Assembly (NCBI GenBank): GCA_020635015.1
Contig: JACKAP010000001.1
Span: forward strand, 558,001 to 622,000
Source of the DNA: Calditrichia bacterium
GTDB lineage: Bacteria; Calditrichota; Calditrichia; RBG-13-44-9; J075
DNA length: 64,000 nucleotides
Reading direction: 5' to 3'
Shown: positions 34,141 through 42,800 of the stretch, one piece after another
Layout of the letters: each line of letters opens with the position of its first letter
Numbering within the stretch: the first letter of the stretch is position 1
The notes under the pieces: generated by a model
Database searches by the model: none
Told to the model about the DNA's origin: nothing
What the model saw: the letters and a program-made list of their open reading frames with translations, nothing else
Translations under genes and position numbers: made by a program

Positions 34141-34184
34141 AAAGTCGGATAGTAATTGATACCAGGCAAAAGTAAGGTTATGTC

Positions 34185-34432
34185 ATGATCGAAAATATCA
34201 ACATTCAGGGTTTTCGGGGAATCAATTCGTTAAGCATCGAAAATTTCGGTAAAATTAATCTGCTGCTGGGTAAAAATAATTGTGGGAAAACAACCGTTCT
34301 GGAAACACTATTTTTAATCATCGGGGTAACCAATCCAGTTCTATCACGCAATATTCATTTCTTCAGAGATTTGATCCTTACCCAAACGGATGACTTCCGT
34401 TTTTTGTTTAATAAACTTGATTTTAATACTAA
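34185..34432 (+). pseudogene. OLD/AAA-type ATPase, N-terminal fragment (interrupted by IS)
   Basis: Encodes MIENINIQGFRGINSL, then the Walker A motif GKNNCGKTT (about residues 30-38) and LFNKLDFNT just before the insertion. After 34432 the frame runs into the IS and stops at 34493 (102 codons in all). Removing the IS and one TAA copy joins this fragment in frame to the one starting at 35737, giving LDFNTKIKIEAG, which suits this ATPase family (AAA_15/AAA_21, RecF/OLD-like). The rebuilt protein is about 362 residues. Base composition is clearly more AT-rich than neighbouring genes, which suggests transfer. Confidence 0.85.
34430..34432. repeat. Target-site duplication TAA, left copy
   Basis: TAA at 34430-34432, matching TAA at 35734-35736. 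Deleting the element plus one copy restores the ATPase frame. Confidence 0.75.
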
Positions 34433-35733
34433 GGATCGGTTAAAAAATAACTTGTTAACTTGCATACTGAATTGCATAGTTCCATTTGGGTAATACCTCG
34501 AAGAAGTTTACGTATTTTCTGATGTTGTTTTTGAAACCATGATTGACAGATCTGTTGATGTTGTAGGTTTTCGGATTAATCCATACGTTTACCGATAATC
34601 CGGTTTTGGTAGTTGCTTTTTCAGCCAGTTCTTTGACAATGTTGATATCATCGAAGACAACCCCTTGCCAGGCGTGTGTGAGATGACAGAAAAGGCGATG
34701 CTCAATTGGGTTCCACTTGGAGCAATAAGCCGGATAATGGGCGACAATGATATTGAGTTGTAATCGTTGCGCCAGTTTATAGAGATCTTGTTTCACCAGA
34801 TAATGTCGGGCGCTATTGGAGCCGCCAGCATCGCAAAGCAAAAGGATGTGATCCGCTTCCGTATAGATGTATTGTAATTCGTTTCTCCAGAAATATTCGA
34901 TGTTATCACACACAAATTCGGAGGTGTCTTTACTGGTGCCCAGGGTTAAATAACCGCGATTTTGAGCGATATCATAAATGCCGTGTGGAATTACAAGGCC
35001 GGTGGCCAATGAGGTAAAGTCGTGATCATAAACCTTCCGGGGCCTTTGCCCATAGTGAGTACCGTCTCGGTAGTAATTGCCCAGGAGCTCTTTCTTCTTG
35101 GTATCGATACTCAGCATCGGTAACCCACGGTTTAGAAAAGCATTTTTCAAAATCGAAATATTTTCAAACTGTTCATTACGGTCTTTGACATCTTTTAGAC
35201 TATGGCCTTTATAGAGTTTGCGTCTACGGTAACCAAAGTGCGAGAGAAGTTGTTTGACAAGGTAAACACTAACAGCCGCACCTCGTTTCTTCAATCGCTT
35301 GCTAATCTCCCGAGGCTTCAAATGAGTCCACTTATGACCGGCCTTCATCGGACTGCCGGCGGTGTTGCCATCAACAACTTCTTGGAAGTGATCTTTCAAC
35401 TCCGGGAACTTGTCGAGCGTTTTTTCGGCCACCACCAGTTTGACGAGCACGCCCTTTCGGAAGCGATGAAGCATCGAGTTCAGCAAACTCGGCTTTGCCC
35501 CGGCGAACGGTATTCGGATGCATTCCAAAGGCCTCGCTAACCAGACGAACACCATCACGTCCAAGGGCTTGAGCTTCCATACCCGCAAAAAGACGCTTCT
35601 GGCGTTCATCCAACAAGGCAATGAACTTTTTCTTCTCTTCCAAATCAGTTATCATATAGCAGTCTCTCAGATGTTCTTTATCTCAAGTAAAATGAAAGAC
35701 CGTGAAATTAACAAGTTATTTTTTAACCGATCC
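34433..35733. mobile_element. ISAzo13-type insertion sequence, 1301 bp
   Basis: Bounded by perfect 26-bp terminal inverted repeats (34433-34458 and 35708-35733; outer end GGATCGGTTAAAAAATAACT) and by a TAA duplication. It holds one transposase gene on the minus strand, split over two frames. Inserted into the ATPase gene, opposite in direction. The perfect ends and target duplication indicate a recent event. Confidence 0.9.
34455..35655 (-). CDS. ISAzo13 family DDE transposase, frameshifted at an A6 run
   Basis: Start at 35655 (MITDLEEKKKFIALLDERQK) with an N-terminal helix-turn-helix (SEAFGMHPNTVRRGKAEF) and GRARQTGGGRK. At a run of six A (about 35420-35425 on the minus strand) the frame must move +1 to continue as TLDKFPELKDHF. 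The second frame then reads to a stop at 34455 inside the left inverted repeat. Catalytic motifs are intact: SIDTKKKELLGNY (first Asp), LLCDAGGSNSARHYL (second Asp) and KWNPIEHRLF (Glu). The C-terminus ends KWNYAIQ, usual for this family. Either a base insertion inactivated it or slippage at A6 makes the full protein; about 398 residues if joined. Confidence 0.88.
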
Positions 35734-36574
35734 TAAGATTAAAATCGAAGCGGGCGTAACACCAAATCAAATCAGAACCCTGATTATTCATCCGCAATTT
35801 TCTTCTGAATTACCGGAAAAAGAATATACTATGGTGAAAGAAAGTTTGCCGGATGTCTCGAGCACATCACAGAACTCCACAGATAATATTGAGAAATTGA
35901 TTTTGAATGCTTCTATCAGGACGCAAGGAAAGAGCAAATCACAAAAGTTCCAGTCAGAGATATCGATAGAAGGCACTAAAAACGATGTCAAAATGCCTCA
36001 AAATTACAAGGAATCATTGAAAGGTTTGTTCATAACAAAAGATACTATTTATAGCGATCTAAGCAAAAATATTGAGAATGTTTTGGTGAATAAACGCAAG
36101 TCAATGCTTCTTGAACCGCTCCAGATTATCGAACCCCAAATTCGTGATATTTCCCTGGGAACCAAGGGAATGATATATTTGGATCTTGGTTATCCACGAT
36201 TAATGCCGCTGAATCTCTTAGGCGAGGGGTTTCGAAGGATGTTGTCAATCTTAACCAAAGTGTCAGATACGAGAAATGGAATTATTTTATTGGATGAGAT
36301 AGAGAATGGACTGCATTATTCATCGATGAAGGTTTTCATTAAATATTTGATCAAAATTGCGGAGCTGCAACACATACAACTATTTATTACGACACATAGC
36401 AAGGAAACATTGAACGCGATATATGAGGTATTAACCATCCCGGAATTCAGCAAGTTTAAAACGAATATAAAGAGTTTCACCATTCGAAAACACAGAGAAG
36501 ACAAAATCATTTCATACCCTTATGATTTCGAAAAGCTGGATTATGCGATTGAACAAGATATTGAGATGAGATAG
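35734..36574 (+). pseudogene. OLD/AAA-type ATPase, C-terminal fragment
   Basis: Resumes after the TAA copy as KIKIEAGVTPNQIRTLIIHP and runs to 36574. It carries the late ATPase motifs: a signature-like NLLGEGFRRMLSIL, Walker B GIILLDEIENGLHY and the switch histidine in LFITTHSKETLNAI. Between them is a variable polar region (about 140 residues) rich in Ser, Lys and Asn. The frame is open across the IS end (from GTG 35702), but the Walker A half is missing, so the fragment cannot be a working ATPase by itself. It is 9 bp upstream of the TOPRIM gene, which indicates an operon. Confidence 0.85.
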
Positions 36575-36583
36575 AGGCGAGTA

Positions 36584-37171
36584 ATGGTAGCAAGATTGTT
36601 CGTTGAAGGTAAAGCTGACGATAAATTCCTCCGGGATTATATTCTTTTTTTGTTAAAGGATGGTGATCCAAATGATCTCGATATAATTCGATTAGATGGC
36701 TGGACGAACATTCCCAAGGTCGAGCCTAAATTTAAAGAACATAGCGATGCCGGTCACATAAACCTGTTAATCTTAGATGCAGATGATAATCCAATTCAGA
36801 GACGTCGCCAAATTTTAGGGTATAAAAACACCATTGGAATTGATTTTGAATTATTTCTCCTTCCAAACGATCAAGACAGCGGTAATTTAGAAACCCTTCT
36901 TTGCCAAATAATTAGTCAGAATCATCAACCCATTTTTGATTGTTTTGATCGGTATCAGGATTGTTTAAGAAATAACCCTACCTATCACGTTCCCAATTTA
37001 AAAAGCAAAATCTTTGCTTACCTGGAAGCATTGCTTCCTCCTAATCAAAGTGAGATGTGTCAAGACCACAAACGAAACTACCTCAATGCGGATCACTGGG
37101 ATTTAGATAATCCCAATTTAGATCCCCTAAGAAAATTTCTTTTTTCGGATAATTATACATACTTTCTTTAA
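36584..37171 (+). CDS. TOPRIM-domain protein, DUF3226-like, partner of the ATPase
   Basis: 195 residues, starting 9 bp after the ATPase stop. The TOPRIM motifs are visible: the Glu of LFVEGKADDKFLRDY near the N-terminus (residue 8), then LLILDADDNPIQRR (Asp-x-Asp, about residues 63-67). The middle holds GIDFELFLLPNDQDSGNLETLLCQI, seen in DUF3226/DUF4435-type proteins. TOPRIM partners of OLD/AAA ATPases act as nucleases in phage-defence systems such as PARIS and OLD, so the same role is inferred. The gene itself looks intact, but with its ATPase broken it is likely unregulated or silent. Low GC marks it as part of the transferred island. Confidence 0.75.
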   Translation: MVARLFVEGKADDKFLRDYILFLLKDGDPNDLDIIRLDGWTNIPKVEPKFKEHSDAGHINLLILDADDNPIQRRRQILGYKNTIGIDFELFLLPNDQDSGNLETLLCQIISQNHQPIFDCFDRYQDCLRNNPTYHVPNLKSKIFAYLEALLPPNQSEMCQDHKRNYLNADHWDLDNPNLDPLRKFLFSDNYTYFL

Positions 37172-37263
37172 GGCAGATATATCTGCCATGTCGCCTGGAA
37201 AACGCTCCACAAAAAATCACTTATTAAATCTGCGAGTTACTATCGAAAAGTATAGGGAATATT

Positions 37264-38427
37264 ATGAAGGAATATCGTTCTTCTTCAATTATCGCATTAC
37301 TTCTGTGGACTGCCATTACTCTCTTGCTATCAATCCCCGCCTCCGCCCACGACCACAGCCACGACCGCAAGATCGAGTTCCCCGACATCCCCGGCTACCG
37401 CACCCTGAAGTGCGATTTTCACCAGCATTCGGTATTCTCCGACGGCTACGTCTGGCCCAACATCCGGGTGATGGAGGCGCTGGAGGACGGGCTGGATGCG
37501 ATCTCGATCACCGATCATCTGGAATACCAGCCGCATAAGGAAGACATCCCCCATCCCGATCGCAACCGCAGCTACCAGATCGCCCTCAAGGCGGCGGAAG
37601 GTAAGGACCTGATTGTGGTGTTGGGCGCGGAGATCACCCGCAAGATGCCTCCGGGCCATGCCAACGCGATCTTCATCAGCGATGCCAACAAGCTGCTGGC
37701 TGACAGCGCGATGGTTGCCTTCCGCGAGGCCAGAAATCAGGGCGCCTTCATCTTCTGGAACCATCCCAACTGGATCGCCCAGCGCCCGGACGGCATCGCC
37801 ACTCTGACCGATATGCACCGCATGCTGATCAAGGAGGGGCTGCTCAACGGCATCGAGATCGTTAACGATGTGACCTATTCAGAAGAAGCGCTGCAGATTG
37901 CGCTGGACCACCATCTCACCATCATGGGCACCTCCGATATTCATGGGCTGGTAGACTGGCGCTATAAGATCCCGGAAGGGGGGCACCGGCCCGTCACCCT
38001 GGTGTTTGCCAAAGAAAAATCGGAAGCTGCGCTGAAGGACGCACTGCTGGCGGGCCGGACCGTGGTATGGTTCGACAATATTTTAGCCGGTCGATCCGAA
38101 TACCTGACGCCGCTGATCGAACAGTCGCTGACAGTGAAAAATGCGAAAACCCTCCAAACCTCCCGCGGCCCCTCGATCGTGCAGGCGGTGACCATCGAGA
38201 ACAACTCCGACGCGGATTACATCTTGGAGAACCTTTCCGGTTATTCGCTCCATTCCGCCAGCGATGTGCTTACCATCCCGGCCCACGACACCACCCTGGC
38301 AGAGGTCAAAACAGTGGAGCAAGTAACCGCATTCGATTTGCGGTTCCGGGTCTTGAACGCCGTCACCGCGCCCGGACAGCATCCGGAAGTGGTTCTAAAG
38401 GTTGTTATCGCAGAAGCTGAAAAATAA
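37264..38427 (+). CDS. Secreted PHP-domain phosphodiesterase (Sb-PDE-like)
   Basis: 387 residues with a signal peptide (residues 1-27, cleavage after SIPASA). The PHP metal motifs are complete: DFHQHSVFSDG (HxH), ISITDHLEYQPH (DH), VVLGAEITRK (Glu), FWNHPNWIAQ (His) and MGTSDIHGLVDW (Asp-x-His). The opening EFPDIPGYRTLKCDFHQHS matches the group containing the Sphingobium phosphodiesterase Sb-PDE. Metal-dependent hydrolysis of phosphate esters in the periplasm is expected, but the substrate is unknown. The last 120 residues form a beta-rich domain. It lies directly after the AT-rich island and has the GC content of the rest of the window. Confidence 0.85.
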   Translation: MKEYRSSSIIALLLWTAITLLLSIPASAHDHSHDRKIEFPDIPGYRTLKCDFHQHSVFSDGYVWPNIRVMEALEDGLDAISITDHLEYQPHKEDIPHPDRNRSYQIALKAAEGKDLIVVLGAEITRKMPPGHANAIFISDANKLLADSAMVAFREARNQGAFIFWNHPNWIAQRPDGIATLTDMHRMLIKEGLLNGIEIVNDVTYSEEALQIALDHHLTIMGTSDIHGLVDWRYKIPEGGHRPVTLVFAKEKSEAALKDALLAGRTVVWFDNILAGRSEYLTPLIEQSLTVKNAKTLQTSRGPSIVQAVTIENNSDADYILENLSGYSLHSASDVLTIPAHDTTLAEVKTVEQVTAFDLRFRVLNAVTAPGQHPEVVLKVVIAEAEK

Positions 38428-38466
38428 TGCCTGGTATTTCAGATCATGGGTTTACCGGCGTTTTTT

Positions 38467-38537
38467 GCCACAGAGGCACAGAGAACACAGAGTTGTAATC
38501 AGTTGTCAGTTCTCTGTGAACTCTGTGCCTCTGTGGC
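38467..38537. repeat. CACAGAG inverted-arm element, locus 4
   Basis: GCCACAGAGGCACAGAG with a third block as left arm (38467-38493), CTCTGTGCCTCTGTGGC as right arm ending at 38537, and a loop with TTGTCAGTT. It ends about 60 bp before the dehydratase start. Confidence 0.8.
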
Positions 38538-38598
38538 AAGTATCTGTGCACATCCGTGGCTAAAACGATCAAATCATCAACATGAAAGAGAGTCTCGC

Positions 38599-39567
38599 AT
38601 GCCCCCTCCTCCCCTCACCGAAACAATCCCTACCATTGACGATATCCGCCGTGCAGCGGAACGAATCCGCCCTTACGCCCACCGCACCCCGGTGCTGACC
38701 TGCCAGACCCTCAATCAGATGACGGGCATGTCGCTGTTCTTCAAATGCGAGAATCTCCAGAAGGTCGGGGCCTTCAAGTTCCGCGGCGCCTGCAACACGA
38801 TCTTCTCCCTCAGCGAGGAGGAAGCCGCCCGCGGGGTGGCCACCCATTCCTCGGGCAATCACGCCCAGGCCCTGGCCCTGGCGGCGCGCATCCGCGGCAT
38901 TCCCGCCCATATCGTGATGCCGGAGACTTCGCCGCAGGTCAAGCAGGCGGCGGTGGCCGGATATGGAGCAGAGATCACTTTCTGCAAACCGACCCTGGAG
39001 GCCCGGGAAAGCACCCTGGCGGAGGTGGTGGCCAGGACCGGCGCGACTTTTGTGCATCCCTACAATGATGTGCGGGTGATTGCGGGGCAGGGCACCGCGG
39101 CGCTGGAGCTGTTCGAGGAGGTGCCGGATCTGGATGTCATTATGGCGCCGGTGGGGGGCGGCGGGCTGCTTAGCGGCACCGCTCTGACCAGCTTGGCGGT
39201 CTCGCCGGCCACCCGGGTGATCGCCGGTGAACCGGCCGGGGCGGATGACGCTTACCGCTCCCTGCAGACCGGGCAGATCCAGCCCTCGGTGCAGCCGAAG
39301 ACCATCGCCGATGGGCTGCTCACCTCCCTGGGCGAGATTACCTTCGCGATCATCCGCCGCCACGTGGAAAAGATCCTGACCGTGCAGGATGAAACCATCA
39401 TTAAAGCGATGCGCCTGGTATGGGAGCGGATGAAGATTATTGTCGAACCGTCCGCCGCCGTGCCCCTGGCGGCGTTGCTGGAGCACCCGGATGCAGAGCT
39501 GCGGGGCAAGCGGGTCGGGATCATTTTTAGCGGGGGGAATGTGGATTTGGGGAAACTGCCGTTTTAG
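38599..39567 (+). CDS. PLP-dependent threonine/serine dehydratase (serine racemase / hydroxyaspartate dehydratase group)
   Basis: 322 residues from ATG 38599; the frame upstream reads the CACAGAG repeat. The PLP lysine is K60 in VGAFKFRGA. The substrate loop is HSSGNHAQALA (about 83-93) and the phosphate loop GGGGLLSG (about 185-192). The end FSGGNVDLG is typical of fold-type II dehydratases. There is no C-terminal ACT regulatory domain, unlike biosynthetic IlvA, so this is the short catabolic or racemase-like type. Reactions in this group include threonine or serine deamination, serine racemisation and threo-3-hydroxyaspartate dehydration; sequence alone does not decide among them. Cytosolic, monocistronic, followed by a perfect hairpin. 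Confidence 0.9.
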   Translation: MPPPPLTETIPTIDDIRRAAERIRPYAHRTPVLTCQTLNQMTGMSLFFKCENLQKVGAFKFRGACNTIFSLSEEEAARGVATHSSGNHAQALALAARIRGIPAHIVMPETSPQVKQAAVAGYGAEITFCKPTLEARESTLAEVVARTGATFVHPYNDVRVIAGQGTAALELFEEVPDLDVIMAPVGGGGLLSGTALTSLAVSPATRVIAGEPAGADDAYRSLQTGQIQPSVQPKTIADGLLTSLGEITFAIIRRHVEKILTVQDETIIKAMRLVWERMKIIVEPSAAVPLAALLEHPDAELRGKRVGIIFSGGNVDLGKLPF

Positions 39568-39573
39568 CTGTCT

Positions 39574-39615
39574 AATAGCTTTAGCGACAACGTGAACGTT
39601 GTCGCTAAAGCTATT
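39574..39615. terminator. Perfect 18-bp hairpin after the dehydratase gene
   Basis: Stem AATAGCTTTAGCGACAAC with loop GTGAAC, 7 bp after the stop codon. No T-run longer than two follows, so a terminator role is plausible but may need Rho or serve mRNA protection instead. Confidence 0.55.
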
Positions 39616-39641
39616 ATCATGGACCCATTACCATGAAGAAA

Positions 39642-39813
39642 GGATAAAGGTTAAAGGATAAAGGTAAAAAAACTTGACCGCACAGTCAGCTTAAATACTT
39701 TCCAGCATCCAGCATCCAGCATCCAGCATCCAGCATCCAGCATCCAGCATCCAGCATCCAGCATCCAGCATCCAGCATCCAGCATCCAGCATCCAGCATC
39801 CAGCATCCAGCAT
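39642..39813. repeat. GGATAAA units and (CCAGCAT)16 heptamer array
   Basis: 39642-39668 has GGATAAAGGTTAAAGGATAAA. 39702-39813 is exactly sixteen CCAGCAT units, ending 11 bp before the stop codon of the convergent sensor-kinase gene. The same order, GGATAAA then CCAGCAT, occurs at 31185-31380. Confidence 0.9.
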
Positions 39814-39823
39814 CCCTTCCCTC

Positions 39824-42800
39824 TCACCCCATCCCAAACCGTACCGTCCAGCAGGTGCCCTCGCCCGTCCGGCTGTGTAGTTGGCAATCCGCTCCCAGCG
39901 CTTTCGCCCGGGCGCGGATATTTTTCAGGCCGTTGCCGCTGGTGGTTTGGGCGGGATCGAAGCCTTTGCCGTCATCGGCAACCTCCAGGAACACCTCGCC
40001 CCGGGCTGCCGTCAGGGTGATCTGCACCGTGCGGCAATCGGCATGGCGGACCGTATTGGTCAGGATCTCTTTGAAGAGCAGCCAGAAGTGCTGGCGGGTG
40101 GCCATCTTCAGGGGCTTTGGAGGGGCCGGGGGAATCACCTCCAAGTGTGGGTGAATCCCTTTGCTTTCCAACAGATCCGCCGCATAGCGCTGGCAGTGGG
40201 CAAACAGGCTCCCCCAGTCATCATGCTCCGGCTGGATCGCCCAGATGATGTCGCGGATCTTCTCCTGAGCCTCGCCGGCACTCTCGATGATCAGGCGGTG
40301 GAAATCCGGCTCTCCTTCCGCCGGAGGAGCGCTCTGCGTCTCCTGGGCGGCCTTGGCAAACCAGCTGATGCCGCTGAGGGTGGCGCTGACCTCGTCGTGC
40401 AGGTCGCGGGCGATGCGGGTGCGGGTGCGCTCCACTTCCAGCATGTGCCCCAGGCGCATCCGGTAAAAGCTGTAGAGTAATCCGCCCATCCCGGCGATCA
40501 GCAGCAGTCGGAACCACCAGGCCTGCCAGAACGGCGGGGCGATAATGATTGCCAGCCGGGCACCCTCCTCATTCCAACTGCCCCGGCTGTTTGCCGCCTT
40601 CACCCGGAGCAGATACTCACCGGCGCTCAATCCGGTAAAGTCGATGCGGTTGCGGGTGCCGAGGTCGATCCACTCCTCGTGTAAACCCTCCATCTGATAA
40701 GCATAGCGGTTCTGCTCCGGCCGGGTATAATCGAGCGCAGCGAAGGTCAGGGAAAAGATATCCTCGCGGTGGCTCAGACGCACGGTTTGCGCCTCGCTGA
40801 CCGAAACCTGCAGCGGTGAATCTTTCCCGATCTTCACCGGACGGTTAAACACTTCCAGGGAGGTGAACACCAGCGGAGGCGGTAAGTCACTGCCTTTCCC
40901 GGCCAGCTGCTGCGGATCGAAATAGATCATCCCTTCCGGCGTGCCGAAGAACAGCCGGCCGGCACGGGTCTTCAGTCCCGCCCAGGGATTGAACTGCACA
41001 TTGGGAATGCCGTCGCGGCCGTCATAAGTGCGGCAGGATCCGGTCGCAGGGTCAAATTGGGTCAGTCCCTTTGGGGTCGCGCACCAGATGTTGCCGGCTT
41101 CGTCCGCCACCATGCTGCTGAGGGTATTGTCAGCCAGCCCGTCGGCCTCCGTAAAGGCGCGGAAGCGGCCGGTCTGGGGATCGAAGCGGTTCAGGCCGCC
41201 CCCTTCTGTTCCCAGCCACAAATAATATTTTGCCGGATGCGCCCGGTCGGGCAGTTCGATGATGTCGGTTACCGCATTGGCGCTGATCGCATGGGGATTC
41301 CCCGGCTCGGTGCGCCATTGCCGGACGCTGCCCTGCCGGCGGTCGAGCCGGTGCAACCCTCCCTGCAAAGTGGCGATCCAGAAATGTCCCTCCCGGTCTT
41401 CCAGCATATCGCTGATGTACTGGTCCTGCATCACCGGCTTTGCACCGGGGCCCGGATAGCGGATCACCCGGTCCTGCTCCCGGCTGAACGTCGCCAGTCC
41501 CTGCGCGGTGGCGATCCAGAGGGTTCCCGAACGATCTTCATAGATTCGTCCCACCAGATTATGGGGCAGGCTTTGCGGATCACCCGGATCATGCCGCCAG
41601 TGCTGAAAGGCGCCGGTCTGGCGATTTAAGCGGTTTAATCCCCCGGTGAAAGTGCCGGCCCACAGTCCGCCCCGGCTGTCTTCTGAAACGGCAATCACGG
41701 CATTGTCACTGAGGCTGGCGGGATTTTCCGGATCGTGCACGTAGTGGGTGATCTGGCCGCTGGTTGGATGCCAGGCGTTGAGCCCGGCGAGGGTGCCGAT
41801 CCAGATGACCCCTTCGCGGTCCTCGTAGATCGGCCAGATGTAATTGCTGGTGAGCTTCCCATGGCCGGTTTCCCGGTTCCAATCGTGAAACCGGATGCGA
41901 TAGGCCGATATTTTATAAATTCCGTTGAAAGTGCCCGCCCATATCATGCCGCTGCGGTCGCGGAAAATCGCGTTCACCGAAGCGGTTCCGGGAAGGCTCC
42001 CGCTTGTGCCGGCTGCGATTCGTTCGGCCCGAAAATTTTCCCGGTCGAAAAGGTGCAGCCCGTGGGAAAGGGTGCCGATCCACAGCGTCCCCCCGCTGTC
42101 CGCCTGGATGGCGGTCACCCGGTTTTCCTCGTAGCTTTCCGTCGCTGCTGCCGGCTGCCAGATCCGCGAATCCCCTCCGGCGGGATCAAACCGCACCAAT
42201 CCGAAAGGTGTGCCCAACCACAGCATCCCGTCATCATCGCCATGAATGACCCCCACTGCGGTGCCGCTGCGGTTATGGGGAGGTTGGCGGAACGCCTGGC
42301 GGCGGAAAAGTTGCTGAGTCCGGTCAAAGGTATCCAGGCCGGCATCGCTGCCAATCCAGAGCCGACCCTGACTGTCTTCGTAAATCGCCCGCACAAAATC
42401 GTTGCCCAAGCTGTGGGGGGTATCCGGGTGGTGTTGATAGCGGGTGATCGTGCCGCTTTCCGGATCGAGCGCATTCAGCCCTGCCCCCATGGTGCCGATC
42501 CAGAGCGTTCCCGTATGATCCTCACATAATACTGAAACCCCATTGGCGCTCAGCGAATTCTCATCGCCGTCATCATGGCTCCAATGCTCAAAATTCTCCA
42601 ACCCGGCGTTATAGCGGTGCAGCCCGCCGGCCACGGTGCCGACCCACAGCCGACCGGCGCGATCCTGGTAGAGGCATTTGATACGATTATCCCGAAGTCC
42701 CCCGGGGTCGATGGGATCTTTGCGAAAGATCTTGAAATCCCGGCCGTCATAACGGCACAGCCCGGCATCGGTTCCCAGCCAGATAAAGCCGCGCCGGTCC

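Noticed and set aside
34065..37190. Integrative element with integrase or att sites
   Set aside because: No integrase, tRNA or flanking direct repeats could be found at the island borders; only the internal IS is a mobile element.
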